This document shows positions 26,455-36,379 of a stretch of 64,000 bases of DNA, piece after piece. Positions within the stretch are counted from its first letter, which is position 1; every line of letters starts with the position of its first letter. A program made the position numbers and the translations under genes. A model generated the notes under the pieces. That model was not told the DNA's origin. It made no database searches and was given only the letters and a program-made list of their open reading frames with translations. Origin of the DNA: Nematostella vectensis (lineage: Eukaryota; Cnidaria; Anthozoa; Actiniaria; Edwardsiidae). Location: contig NC_064044.1 of assembly GCF_932526225.1 (NCBI RefSeq), positions 2,857,001 to 2,921,000 on the forward strand. Direction: 5' to 3'.

Positions 26455-27635
26455 CGTCGTCGTCCCCATCGTTATTATTATAGATTTCCTGTACTCCCCT
26501 TTAAAACTGGCAAAGATACAGGGTTTTTATGATACAAGACGTTTTTACCCCCTGGAAATCACACTAAAAGACCACTCCTTAACACCCAGAATCCCCATTC
26601 CCCTCCTTGGGGGATGACTATCACATTGAAATTATGGTAGGGGCATCAGTTTAAAAAAAAGTTTTGTGGTTGATTAAAATTGACTTACAATCCTGAATGA
26701 GAGGGTTCATGGAGGTCATGGAGCTACTTCTTTGATGTACCTCGTTGCCGCTCCCTGCAAGGCAAGCACGCTGTCAACTTGCCTGTTAGGTCTGCTGTGT
26801 AATATTCCCTCCCCCCTTTACGGGTTAGAAAAAGCGGGAAAAGTGTTTACATTATTATGTATGCAAACAATATTTCAATATTCATAACTTGGCAAACAGA
26901 ATCAAAGTATCTGGGTTGTGTGTGCTCGCTTGAAAGCAAACCAAAGGCGTCGGCATTAGGCGAACAAAACCAATTAATCCAAAACTCATTGTTTATAATC
27001 TGACATTGCTGTTAAACATTGTTAGTTTTAGTATATTCCTCGGATTACCAAAAGTAACCAAAAAGAGAAAGTGTCTAGTATTCCCTAATGTAAAACCAAT
27101 GACTTAACGAAATAATGCCTGCTTTTACTCAGTCTTATATATTTTTGTTTTAAAAAATAAACTCTAGAAGCTCTTTTTTTAAAGTTTAGGTATTTCAATA
27201 CCAGTCAGACGGACGGCGAAAATTGCAGCGTTTGTTCCCCAATAACTTCTTCTTGGTAGCTGTTTACCATGCCCTGTTTTCGTTTATGGAATTTAATTTA
27301 CACCGTTTTTGTCCAAACTCTATTTTCCCAGTCTAACAACAGATGAATCCTGGTTTCCCACCAGCCCTGCGGGACCCCGACCGATTACTAGTTTCTAACG
27401 TAATAATGTGACAAATTCATTTAGAACAATAACAAATACTGTGAAAACAAAATAAAAAAAGGAAAAAATCACCTTCACCGCTTTCTGTCGAAACTTCCTT
27501 TTCCCCGGCGCTCCCAAACTCTTTATCAATCCCTGATGTCTCGATATCGGCGAAATCCTCGGCCATTTTGGAGCCCACGTCATTGCTACCACAGGCGAAA
27601 TTCACCACCAGACAAACTGCGACCAGCTGAATCAT
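20071..27635 (-). CDS. Secreted three-EGF protein with C-terminal DUF4773-like Cys-rich module (3' end incomplete)
   Basis: Exons on the minus strand, high to low: 27473-27635, 26689-26754, 25263-25391, 23118-23273, 22635-22772, 22202-22291, 21510-21602, and tentatively 20071-20105. All junctions have AG/GT sites, and every boundary up to 21510 is phase 1, giving an open frame of about 290 codons. The start is the ATG at 27635, which opens a signal peptide (MIQLVAVCLVVNFACG). An acidic/Ser-rich linker follows, then three EGF-like domains, one per exon (about residues 77-119, 120-171, 172-217), each with the six-Cys pattern and CxC..GxxC end. A basic linker, then a Cys-dense exon (STGCECHNGNCGCC) followed by VCLNSTF, resemble the start of DUF4773 of invertebrate secreted proteins; that family call is from memory. 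The stop is not located: either the gene continues past a GTAAGAG donor at 20066-20070 or it reads through to a nearby stop. Likely extracellular; ligand unknown. Confidence 0.8.
20209..21306. repeat. 13-bp minisatellite, unit GTAAGTCAAGGTG, about 84 copies
   Basis: About 1.1 kb of nearly perfect 13-bp repeats, GTAAGTCAAGGTG. The main variation is G/T (AAGGTGG or AAGTTGG), with a rare A (AAGGAGG) or C (AAGCTGG). It lies in an intron near the 3' end of the minus-strand EGF gene. Every unit contains GTAAGT, preceded by GG on the plus strand, which matches the metazoan 5' splice-site core. Relative to the host gene it is antisense, so it would not act as donors in that transcript. Confidence 0.95.
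21745..21870. mobile_element. MITE with CAGGGGCGTAGC-type ends
   Basis: A 126-bp segment in an intron of the EGF gene begins CAGGGGCGTAGCAGGGGGTG and ends CCTGCTACGGCACTG. The ends are imperfect inverted repeats sharing CGTAGCAGG. GGGGCGTAGC ends of this kind are common on small non-autonomous DNA transposons of metazoans. No coding capacity. The target-site duplication is unclear. Confidence 0.6.
22103..22230. repeat. Tandem 58-bp duplication of the 3' part of an EGF-gene exon
   Basis: The donor end of exon 22202-22291 (minus) plus adjoining intron is repeated: 22138-22172 matches 22196-22230 with three differences. A third, weaker copy starts about 22103. Each good copy keeps the donor sequence ACTCACC (GGTGAGT on the minus strand). 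The extra copies lie downstream of the used donor on the gene's strand. Confidence 0.75.
22932..22983. repeat. (CAT)n microsatellite
   Basis: About 17 CAT/ATC triplets in the intron between EGF exons 4 and 5. On the minus strand it would read poly-Asp, but no splice structure supports translation. Confidence 0.9.
23376..23720. repeat. Degenerate 11-12 bp minisatellite (ATGACGAGTA-type)
   Basis: About 345 bp of diverged repeats of the form AATGACGAGTA / AATGGCTAGTA in an intron of the EGF gene. Copies differ at many sites, so this array is much older than the others in the window. Confidence 0.75.
23870..25029 (+). mobile_element. 1.16-kb element with 25-bp perfect terminal inverted repeats, carrying a DUF3504 gene remnant
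   Basis: The left end 23870-23894 and right end 25005-25029 are exact reverse complements over 25 bp (core TATAACTTTGGCGAGCATT). Between them on the plus strand is a remnant of a DUF3504-type protein. The element sits in an intron of the EGF gene in antisense orientation. Perfect ends with a decayed interior suggest a non-autonomous DNA transposon that captured or descends from a recombinase-like gene. Known Cryptons lack such terminal inverted repeats, so the combination is unusual. The target-site duplication could not be fixed because the right end abuts another foldback element. Confidence 0.7.
23967..24540 (+). pseudogene. DUF3504 / Crypton-type recombinase-like gene fragment
   Basis: The frame from 23967 to about 24365 includes MAKHDSQSSYLDEEELKKKW from the ATG at 24102, then TSWATKKFTEWC and LRRFYAEVETKDKKDLSPS. 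This matches the N-terminal pattern of DUF3504 proteins (ZMYM2/QRICH1/KCTD1-related, derived from Crypton tyrosine recombinases): 'TxWAxxxFxxWC ... LxxFYxEVxxKDxxxxSPS'. The next expected block (IRAGIQRHL-like) and the whole catalytic core are missing. After a frame change near 24360 a second frame ends with NCHFSNCRINFN, which resembles the short Cys-containing tail of such proteins. The region therefore looks like head and tail joined by an internal deletion. It cannot encode an active recombinase. Confidence 0.6.
25019..25179. mobile_element. Foldback MITE with about 59-bp arms
   Basis: Arms 25036-25094 and 25106-25163 are near-perfect inverted repeats (GTTTTGGGCCC / GGGCCCAAAAC, CTCATTTTAGCCC / GGGCTAAAATGAG) around an 11-bp loop. 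Weaker complementarity extends outward to TTATAATA on both sides. It directly adjoins and slightly overlaps the right end of the DUF3504 element. Confidence 0.75.
25540..26452. repeat. Striped hexanucleotide repeat: (TGTCAT)67, (TGCCAT)4, (TGCTAT)24, (TGTTAT)n, (TTA)n
   Basis: Consecutive homogeneous blocks differ by one base per step: TGTCAT at 25561-25962, TGCCAT at 25963-25986, TGCTAT at 25987-26130, TGTTAT to about 26235, a mixed zone, a second TGCTAT block to about 26370, then (TTA)n to 26452. It lies in the intron between EGF exons 2 and 3. Long open frames across it (Leu-Ser or Thr-Met/Ala-Ile repeats) are artefacts of the hexamer. Confidence 0.97.
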
Positions 27636-28689
27636 TTCAAAGAATTCTTCAACAATAAACCTGGATAGAGGACATTTTCAAATGAATAGAATATTGACGG
27701 TATAGTTTCATTAAAGGTGAAGGGCTTGTTTATTTATGGTGTGAATATAGAAATCGTTGAAGCGAGATGGTATTATACGGTTTTTAGGCGCGGTCTACAA
27801 AACAATGTCTCCACCAGCGCTTCCAGCAATAGGAAAATTAGAGAAGAAAAATTGCACAAGAAATTCTCATAAACGTTTTTTAACTTCATTTATCTTATCC
27901 ACTTTCTTTTTGGGTGCCTGATACAATATACCTAAAGAATTCTAGTAAGCAACAACCTTTTGTGTTCATCCAATTTTTCATGGCAAATCATTTTTAAGAA
28001 ATTTCAAATAAAGCATCTAAAGAAAAGCTTACCAATCGAAAATTACGCAGTTACAGATCAGGCGATGGAAACAGATGATTTCCCAATGCAAACTTGGTAT
28101 TTTACAAGACAAAATTGTGGCTGACAGATGACAGAATGGGTTGTTAATATCGATTGTTAGTAAGACCAATAGAATCAATATTTTTCAATCAGAGAAAAAA
28201 ACATTATTCTGCTTTGATCAACTCCATCGGCAAATATGAAAAGAAACCATCGCAAATATGATAAGCTGATCAGGCTGTATTAGAGAAATCAAGGCAACCT
28301 GTCTCACGCATTTTTTCACTTAATAGTTAATGTTTCCCTTCATCGGACAAGCTATTATTTTAAGGGCCGAATAAGTATCTCTGGAGATTTAAGAAAGATG
28401 AGATTTGCGTAGTCTTACTAAGAGATGAAAAACATATGTGTTTGCTTGAGACTGTAACTGCGCGGAAGAACTGGAAGAATGGGGGGGGGGGGGGAGCAAA
28501 AAAATGTAAACTCCAAGGAATAAAATGCCTTGTCATCACTCAAGTACAAATATGGTGGGGGAGTTTTTTGCCACTTCTTATGAGCTCATTACACATTGTC
28601 GTTTGGCCTACTTTGGTGATCTTCAGTATCACCCGGTAGGTCAAGTGACCGCGCCCTAGTCATCCGTTTCACATTCTTAAGTCTTGCTC
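27636..28689. other. 5' flank of the EGF gene, no gene seen
   Basis: Contains the presumed promoter and 5' untranslated region of the EGF gene. A long G-run lies near 28480. I see no coding region or RNA gene. Confidence 0.5.
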
Positions 28690-28935
28690 CAGAACTTTAA
28701 AGAAAATTCAGCAAAAACCAAAAAAAAATTACGAAAACAAAAAGATACAGATTTTTTTAGAAGAAGAGGGAATAGAAAAAAAAAAACAAAAAAATGTGCT
28801 CTTTGCTGCCTGGAATCGAACCTGAACGCAAACTGAAAACTCAAAAAATAGACCATACTTCCAGACATGCGCTGAAACACCGTATGGCAGCTTAAAGCTT
28901 TACGGCTAAGCTGGAGATTTCGGCCCCAGCACCGC
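28690..28935 (-). mobile_element. Possible tRNA-derived SINE
   Basis: On the minus strand a perfect RNA polymerase III B-box-like GGTTCGATTCC lies at about 28810-28820. About 75 bp upstream is a loose A-box-like stretch (GGTGTTTCAGCGCATG). GCTGCC and GGCAGC flank the region as a possible acceptor-stem remnant. Downstream, T-rich runs near 28785-28795 could act as pol III terminators. It does not fold as a standard tRNA, so a decayed tRNA-derived SINE is the best reading. Confidence 0.35.
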
Positions 28936-29891
28936 TATCTAGCGAACTGTACAACACAAAGGAACCTGAGGTACCCGCGCATTAATGGGGAGGCAATAAC
29001 CAGGATCCCAGGCCTGTATTATACGGTTACGCCACGCACAGCTCGCTGTGACGTAATGTGAAAAATATAGAGGTCTACCTAGGCGCCGTGGGTCCCGTGA
29101 GAACTCGTTCTGTCCCAATGGTAGTGATATCGTATTGCACGTGCGTCTCGTCTCTATTGTTCATGACGTAACATCAGTGAAGAATAAACGAGTTGATTTT
29201 GAGCTGTTATTTTGGTTGCATCTTGAAAGGTAATGTTTCATTACTCATCGAAGGTTTGCTTTGAATTTCGTTTACGATGGAACCTAAGGACCGAAAAATT
29301 ATATCGAAATATCGTTGTATCGAAGCACTAGATGTGACGATGTTTAAGGAAATTTACAAGAAAAGTGGTTAAAAAAAATTAATATTCAAATTCATTATTA
29401 AACAATTGTACCTATATTTTTTTATAGAATTACATTCTGAATATCATATATTGAAAACACCAAAAGAGTATGTATAATTTGAACGTATCCTTCACAAATA
29501 AGAGGGCGCTGTGCGCACATCAGCGTATTCCTATTCTATCCGGGTAATCAAGTAGTCTATGCACTTTACATCTTTTCCTTAGACTGTTAGATGCGTTCAT
29601 ATTGACGAACAAATCAGCTTTGTTGCTGTTTGCAGCACGGGCGAGGCAAGCATTGTACACCAGCAAAACACTGCAAGCGATCGAGAAATGTTGCATTTAG
29701 AGTCTGTAATAAAAGTCGAAAAACATGCGAGCATTTTAATACCAAGTTATACGATTACAACGGGCCCCCTGTGTTTTATATACGGGGATTCCCTGTATGC
29801 CTCGTTTCCGTGTCTGCTTTTCGACACTGAAGTGACGAAGCGTTTAAAACTCTGTTCAAACAACCGAGAACTCGTCGAATTTGTATCCACA
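28936..29891. other. 5' flank and probable 5' UTR of the JmjC gene
   Basis: Contains CRE-like TGACGTAA at about 29048 and again at about 29164. No coding exon is recognised, although the frame of the next gene stays open upstream to about 29688. Confidence 0.4.
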
Positions 29892-32789
29892 ATGAAGCAT
29901 TTTCTGACTCTTGGACTACTTCTCCTGTACTTAGCTTTCCTCAAGTCGTCAGACTACGAGGAAGTACCATTACTGTCGTCGTTTTCTCTTCAAGACATCG
30001 AGGAAAGAATTGAAGATTCGTGCTTCCTCGTCTCAACCAGCACGACGAATTCAACAACTCTACAACTACTGAGAAATATGACTGGTATCTTGAAGTCTGA
30101 TTCTGATAAGGTCTCCATTGGGGTCCTGGTTGACGATGAAAGCTTTTTGACTGGTAAAGAAGGTGTTTTCAGCTATGGGAAAGGTGATGATCTCGGTGAT
30201 TTGGCGTTGTACCCTCGCCGTATTGGGGGCCGAAAGTGCCTATTACGGCCGCCTGTATCTAGGCTTAAATCACAGATCTACAAAGGCGAGGGGAGTTTAC
30301 AATCTTTACTACAGTTCATCAATACAAACTGTGGAACACATAGGCGTCTTGATGGAAGTTTAACGAAGATTGGAGTCGCTGCAAAGTCTATACTGAACAA
30401 TGTTTATCAAGTACCCAAGTCTGATACGGAAGGGAATTCGACTAACGGACCGCTGGAAATCGGAGCAATGTGTGAGAGGATCGCTATGCCAAGTCAAGAG
30501 GAGTTTCTCAATAAGTATTTATTCCGGTCAAAACCTGTCATTATAACAGGTATAGCATGTAGTTTTTCCCTTGAAAATACATACTGCATATAGTCTCATC
30601 ATAAAATGCATTAAAATTATGTACTAGGGGATGGGGGGAGAAAAAATGTTTTACACTAAATAGCACACTTAAAGCAAAAGTAGTCTAGCAAACAAGAAGG
30701 GTTTAATAAAAGGTAATGAGATATAGACTATGATGCTAAACATATTAAAACATTGTGCCAGTCCAATTTTTTTTTGTTCCAAATATATTTTTTTAAACCC
30801 ATAAACAAAAAATCAAAGTACAAGGGCTTAGTGTTTGATGAGGAAAAATATATTACACTTGAATTGTAAGGCCAATGCTGGATAATAAAAAAGTGAATAA
30901 ATATTATAGCCTACAAAAATCATCTGATGTCTAAAGAAATAAATACTGAAATCTACAACATATTTTTTTTCAGATGCTATAAAACATTGGCCTGCTATAC
31001 AGAAATGGACAAATGAATTTCTAATCGCAAAGTATAGTAACACTGATACACGGGTTGCCTTTGCGCCAAGTGGTGAATATGAGGGCTGTGAAAAAGCTGA
31101 AAACTACGAAGAATTTAAAACCTTCAAACTTCCAGATGAGGTTAAGAAACAACTTCCTTTTCCTGATTTAGTAGTTGTACGGCCTGCATTTATGAACATC
31201 AAGTTTGCAAAGTTTATGGACTTGCTTGAAGGCAGGAATAGTAATTTGACAAAAATGTCTAACATTTCGGCATATCTGGAATACACATCGATCCCAAGCT
31301 ATTTTCCTGAGTTGGAGCAAGATATACAGGAGATGCCATGTGCTGCAGGATTACTTAACCGGAAGCATTTGAATATTTGGTTGAGTGATGGAAACACTCT
31401 TGGAAAATTGCACTTTGATCCATTTGAAAACTTCTTATGCCAGGTGAGAAAGAACTGAAAACTCAGCTTCATTAAGTTGCACTAATGTATAGATAGAAGC
31501 AAAAAGTCTTACATTTTCCTTATGTGGCCACTGGGGACCCCTCTATCTCAGTGTTTGGGGTGACCATCATAATTAATAGGGAGTTGAAATTGGTGGTCAC
31601 CCACCCTTCACTCCCCTCTACCCTCCCAGAGTTCCATGTTACATACAAGTATGTATCTGTAAGAAGGGACAAAATGTTCAGTATGTTATTCCACTAGTGG
31701 ATCTAGGGGAAGAGTTTAGCGGTTTTACCCCTCCCCCCCCTACTTGGGCTACCAGAAAGCCAAATGTGTCAAATATAAATGCCCCCCCTTGTCACTGCAC
31801 CACGCCCTTTCCCATCCACTAGATCCACCCTGTTTTCTGTATTTTAGGAAACAAACACACCTGTGCAGAAAGTTTTTTTTAACCTTATTATTTTTGCAGA
31901 TAAGTGGCAAAAAACAAGTGATTCTGTATGAACCCCATGATAACACCAGGCTGTATGAGGCCCATATCCAGGAGAGCATGCTGGAATATAACCACGCCCA
32001 TAAGGAGTTTCGCAGAAAGAAGCTGTTGGACAGCACTTCCATGGTTATGTCACCAGTTGACATACTTAAGCCTGATTATGAGAGGTAGGACTACCTTAAT
32101 GTTATGTGCCGAGCTTGTGCACATAAAGATTATATATGATCAATTTATCACGTGCCTCTCAAGCCTGATTATTATGAGCAGTTAAATGGCCCATCATACA
32201 GTAATATACCTTTTTTAAGGAGCTTCTCTAACCTGATTACTTCTGTTCTATGTAGATTTCCAAAGTTCCAAGGGGTTCGTGCAATGAACTGCACCATAAA
32301 TGAGGGGGAGGTGTTGTTTATGCCGTCCTTTTGGTGGCATGAAGTGCAGTCGTACCCCAGCCACATCAACCCAAGAAACCTTGCTGTTAATTTTTGGTAA
32401 GCTGACTCCTGCTCTTTTATGTTTGATCGCTGATGGCCTTGCTGATGGCTATGACACTACTCAATATTTTGATGTGTTATTGGGAAGATTACAGGTGCAT
32501 CGCCAGGATTTTTCCTTGGGGGGAGGGGTGGGGCAAAGTGATTTCTCAATAACATTCGCCTCCAGCTGAGAGGTAAAGACTAAGACATGATAGCTTTATT
32601 GGACCAGATAGGGGGCCCCTGGCCCCGCCCCTGGCCCCGCCTCTGGATGGATATTATTGTAGGGGAGGTGCCTTTTTTAAAACCCTTTTTTGCCCTTTCT
32701 TTAGGTATGAGCCATTCTTTTCTAAGGATTATCCCTGTGAATCTTGTAAGCTGGAAGTGAACCCCTCCTACCACCATCTTCTTGGTTAA
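29892..32789 (+). CDS. JmjC/cupin-8 domain 2-oxoglutarate oxygenase with signal peptide
   Basis: Five exons: 29892-30549, 30974-31443, 31900-32084, 32256-32396, 32705-32789, all GT-AG, giving about 512 residues. The start is the ATG at 29892 because it begins a clear signal peptide (MKHFLTLGLLLLYLAFLKSS); an upstream in-frame ATG at 29688 would bury it. The C-terminal half is a JmjC/cupin-8 fold. The HxD iron motif is at about H366-D368 (LHFDPFENFLCQ), a 2-oxoglutarate-binding candidate lies in SGKKQVILY, and the distal iron-binding His is about residue 466 in MPSFWWHEV. All three ligands are present, so Fe(II)/2-oxoglutarate hydroxylase activity is plausible. The core resembles JMJD7/HSPBAP1-type enzymes, but the signal peptide predicts secretory-pathway location. 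A possible poly(A) signal ATTAAA lies at 32798. Substrate unknown; assignment to a named orthologue is not safe. Confidence 0.85.
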
Positions 32790-32803
32790 GGCTGTTTATT
32801 AAA

Positions 32804-33356
32804 GAAACAACCAATAAGCAGAGGTTTCTTAGTTCAGTCAGTTAATACAAGTGAATTACTCATATCACAACCTTCTTGGTCAGTTAATAGAGGTGAGTTT
32901 ATATGAGATCAGTAAAGTAGATAGGAATAAGATGGGCTTGCAACACGAAATTTTAATGGGTAAATATCTCTTTGAGCTTAATTTAAATACGGAAACGATA
33001 ATGCAATATTTGTTTTATTTTCATTTATTTTCATTTTATTTGTTTGCATACATAATACACACATACAATTAAAATGTTGGGTTGTTAGAAATCCCGTTGA
33101 AATCGCTATAATATTTATTAAAATCACAGAAATAAATGGCAACCAGTTGATATCAGTTGGGGTATTTCTATTGTTAATGTCAGTTTCCATAAGAAAAAGT
33201 GTTTAGTTTAAAATATTTCGTTCGCGTCGCGTGACACCATGAGTAACACAACTATGTTTGACTTAATGTCACTCGGTACCAGTCCGTAAGAGCTGTTACC
33301 TTGACATCGTCAGCAGACGCGGCCTAGACATGCAGAATAGGCATGCGCGCGCACTC
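32804..33356. other. Intergenic, nothing recognised
   Basis: A/T-rich sequence downstream of the JmjC gene. No gene, RNA or repeat that I can support. Confidence 0.5.
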
Positions 33357-33534
33357 ACCATGGAATCCTACCTCAACTACCGGCATGCAGCGTGCGCTTC
33401 GTTTGGTGCAAGCCAATCTTGTCCCCAGAGCCTTTCTTATTTCTGCGCATGCGTCGCCAAACTTCGGGGACGAGTTTGGGTGCAAGCTTAAAAATGCGTG
33501 CTGCATTCTGGTAGTTGAGGTAGGTTTCTATGGT
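33357..33534. mobile_element. Foldback MITE with 43-bp arms
   Basis: Arms 33357-33399 and 33491-33534 are imperfect inverted repeats sharing CCTACCTCAACTACC and GCATGCAGC/GCTGCAT-type blocks. A second internal inverted pair (GTCCCC / GGGGAC) lies between them. Small non-coding foldback element in intergenic DNA. Confidence 0.7.
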
Positions 33535-33598
33535 AACGCGAGCGCAAACTTATAGCTGGAATGGCCTATTTGCTTGTGCCAATCTTCCATGGTATTTC

Positions 33599-33740
33599 CA
33601 GACTCGTACCCAGTCGTTATTTGCTGCTGCACGGACATCCACAAGAACCCTGAAGCTTCCGACCCCGAAATCTGATACATGCACCGTGCGCTTCTTCAAT
33701 CTTTACAAAATACATCGCGCGGCGTCTGGGTACGAGACTG
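33599..33740. mobile_element. MITE with CAGACTCGTACCCAG ends
   Basis: The 15-bp left end CAGACTCGTACCCAG and right end CTGGGTACGAGACTG are inverted repeats with one internal exchange. The 142-bp interior is non-coding. A run of C (about 17) lies just downstream near 33832. Confidence 0.6.
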
Positions 33741-35070
33741 TGGCATTTCTAATAAAAGTCACCATTCCTTTTAGCTTCTTACACAGCAAATACGTATAAC
33801 ATCTTCGATAGTAAATTCGCCGCAATATATTACCCCCCCCCCCCCCCATAACCAAAAGGAAAGCAAATCCCTCTTATTCCCCTCCCCCTTTACCTTTCAT
33901 ATATGATTGAAAAAGAACTTGAACTAGCCAGTTTTATCAAAGAAAATTATTCCGTTTATTTTTATTTTATTCATTTGCTCGAGGAAATTTGGAAGGATAC
34001 AACAAAGGCACACGCTGACAAGGACGGCAAATGGCCCAAGTCAATTGTTGCTCTTGATTAAAAACGCTACGTGATGATACGTACTGTCATCTAGAGAAAA
34101 AACTAACAGTAATTTCCGCATCAATTCAAAGAGAGACAAGCAAAGTACACAAGTAAAGCCACAGGAAAAGAAAAACAATTCAAAGCTCAATATTATACTT
34201 TTTTTTAATTTTAAGTAGGAAATTAGGACGGGAAAATATTCTGTGTTTTTATTAAGGGCTCATTTAGATAGCTTTATTTGCAAATATTTTTTCCCAAATA
34301 TCAGCTCGGATACAGAATATTACTACTGTATCTTTCTGCTTGTGTAGTATCGACTAACGCTGCTTGAAGTGAACGATCACTTTCTCGGACAGGTGTACAT
34401 AGCCCACTATTCTAATTTCCGTTACATGTAGCATTTTAAAGACACTTGATGCTAACTTTCTACCGCAATCAATTTGTGGTGGAGCTAATTAAAAAATTCC
34501 GCGCTAAGAAGGATTGCTTTCCTTCTACAATTGAAGTATTTGAATCAACAGAAAACTACATCCTTTACCGACGAAATTCAGATCCGTAGTAAGGAGTATT
34601 GCACATACGACAGTTAAAACATAGATGTTCAAACCCCTTCTAAAGGGGAATGGATGCCCACCAAGAGAAGGAAGTCGATTTCGTTTGGACGCAAACAAAC
34701 AACGGTCACCTACGGTATAAAACAACACATGATTCTTTTTTCTAAGCAAAGGATGGAAGAGTAGTATCGTGCAAAACACGTTTACTTAGCATACTTCACA
34801 GCAATAGTTTACAAACCAACGACGCGACCTAGGTCAAAAGGGACTCTGCGTTCTTCAACGAAAAGAGCTATATACTCCACTAACGTTACAGTTCGCAGAT
34901 TCGCTCTAAAAATCTACTGGCACTCTCTTGTATATTTTATACGCTTAAGACGTCTTTTCAGCTTTTTGTAGTCTTCTGAGAGTTTGTCGACTTAAAAGAA
35001 CACTCGTTTTTTGAGCCCTTTAGTAGTCTTCTGAGAGCTTGTGAACTTAACAGAGACAGGCTCATCAAAT
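33741..35070. other. Intergenic / GPCR 1 upstream region
   Basis: No gene seen. A C-run lies at about 33832-33847. Just before the receptor, a 20-bp phrase GTAGTCTTCTGAGAG(T/C)TTGT occurs twice (about 34967 and 35022), a small direct duplication in the probable 5' untranslated region. Confidence 0.45.
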
Positions 35071-36129
35071 ATGTCTATTGCAAGGCTTTTTATGGCCACC
35101 GCCCTTGTGCGATTTTGTATTGCCTTGTTTGGAGTCACTGGTAACTGTGCGGTTATCTTTGTCGTCTGGTCGACTCGCTCCATGCACACGACTACGAACT
35201 ACCTCCTTGTCAACCTTGCGCTCGCCGATGTCATCACACTGTTGATGGATCCATTTTTGCATACAACTCTCTTTGAGGTCGTTGCTAACTTTGGTACCAA
35301 CGCATGGACTCAAACCACAAAAGACTGGCTGTGTAGGGTTTTTATCGGCGCTGGCTTGTTAGGTGTGTTTGTTTTGGTTTCTGTGTTACTTCTAACAATA
35401 GTTGCAGTTGAGAGGTATCACGCTTTATTGAAACCTATGAATACACGTTTAAGACTTGAGAAAGAACATGTTTGGAAAGTAGTACTGTGTGTATGGCTTT
35501 TTGCTCTTTTGCTTAATATTCCATTGTTCGAAGACACGCACTTTGATGTCAACGCCAACATGTGTACGTCGGCATTAGTCTTCAACTCCGGGCAAGGAAT
35601 GGCCACATATCTTGGCATATATTTCTCGGTTTCTATTATAATTCCATCCATTATCATTACTATATGCTATTTGTCGATTCTTAAGGGCTTATTCATAACC
35701 AAGTCAATTTGCTCAGAGACCGTCCCAACTGACACAAACCGTGAATCGAAGAAAAAGCTGGCAAAACTTTTAGCGTCCGTGACAATCGCCTTCTATATCT
35801 GCGTTCTCCCATTTGCGGTTTTCAATATCTACATGGCCGCCGACCAACAGCCGAAAGGAGAGAGCTTATTTAGAGCCGATAACCTTATGGCTTTCATCAT
35901 CACCGCCTCTCTAAGTATGGTGAACTCGTGTCTGAACCCTGTACTATACGCTTTCCAGAGTTCAAGCTACAAAAGAGGCTTTGTTCGATTCTTCACTTGT
36001 AGATGCTGTATTTCTTCTATGGAGCACAATATTTCGGGCTTAAACACTTTCCAAGTGACAAATACTGGCTCTGTGGTCCAACCTGAAAATCAAATATACG
36101 TTTGTGAGCTCACTGAAACTCGCGAGTAG
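35071..36129 (+). CDS. Class A (rhodopsin-like) G-protein-coupled receptor, paralogue 1
   Basis: Intronless, 352 residues from the ATG at 35071; the upstream in-frame codons are not ATG. Seven hydrophobic segments are visible. Class A landmarks are present: GN in TM1 (N25), LAD in TM2 (D53), the disulfide Cys pair C88 (DWLCR) and C165, ERY in place of DRY at 114-116, CVLP in place of CWxP in TM6 (about 244-247), and NPVLY at 289-293. The cytoplasmic tail has CRCC at about 310-313, a likely palmitoylation site. The very short N-terminus argues for a small ligand or peptide bound within the helices. The general look is of a peptide/amine-type receptor, but the ligand cannot be inferred. It is a close paralogue of the receptor at 39062 (shared WSTRSMHTTTNYLL and NSCLNPVLYAFQSS). 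Confidence 0.9.
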   Translation: MSIARLFMATALVRFCIALFGVTGNCAVIFVVWSTRSMHTTTNYLLVNLALADVITLLMDPFLHTTLFEVVANFGTNAWTQTTKDWLCRVFIGAGLLGVFVLVSVLLLTIVAVERYHALLKPMNTRLRLEKEHVWKVVLCVWLFALLLNIPLFEDTHFDVNANMCTSALVFNSGQGMATYLGIYFSVSIIIPSIIITICYLSILKGLFITKSICSETVPTDTNRESKKKLAKLLASVTIAFYICVLPFAVFNIYMAADQQPKGESLFRADNLMAFIITASLSMVNSCLNPVLYAFQSSSYKRGFVRFFTCRCCISSMEHNISGLNTFQVTNTGSVVQPENQIYVCELTETRE

Positions 36130-36379
36130 ATGGCTTTCCGTGTCCCGCAGAGAGCTAAAAAAGAAGATGGAAGCTAAGCTAAAGAATCTTACATTGAAGT
36201 TTATGGTTCCTTTCTAGAAAGGTCTTCCTTATTCTGTACTATGTTAAATATCTGTAAAGTGTATTGACGAATCCTAGAAATAGAACTTACATAGTTTAAA
36301 ATACAAACTGAAACAGCATATACATCTTGAAAGTACCGTTTGAAAGTTTGTAATGTTGTATGTTGTATACTCTGTAAAT

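Noticed and set aside
25497-26483. Open frames of more than 320 codons on both strands (Leu-Ser and Thr-Met/Ala-Ile repeats)
   Set aside because: Pure translation of hexanucleotide microsatellite blocks inside an intron; no domain, start context or non-repeat coding sequence.
28801-28935. Functional tRNA gene on the minus strand
   Set aside because: Although the B-box is perfect and a GCTGCC/GGCAGC pair exists, D-, anticodon- and T-stems do not form at normal spacing.
29688-29891. Upstream ATG as start of the JmjC protein
   Set aside because: In frame, but it would place 68 extra residues before a clear signal peptide; 29892 is the better start.
33324-33555. 60-70 codon frames on both strands
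   Set aside because: They are produced by the arms of a foldback MITE.
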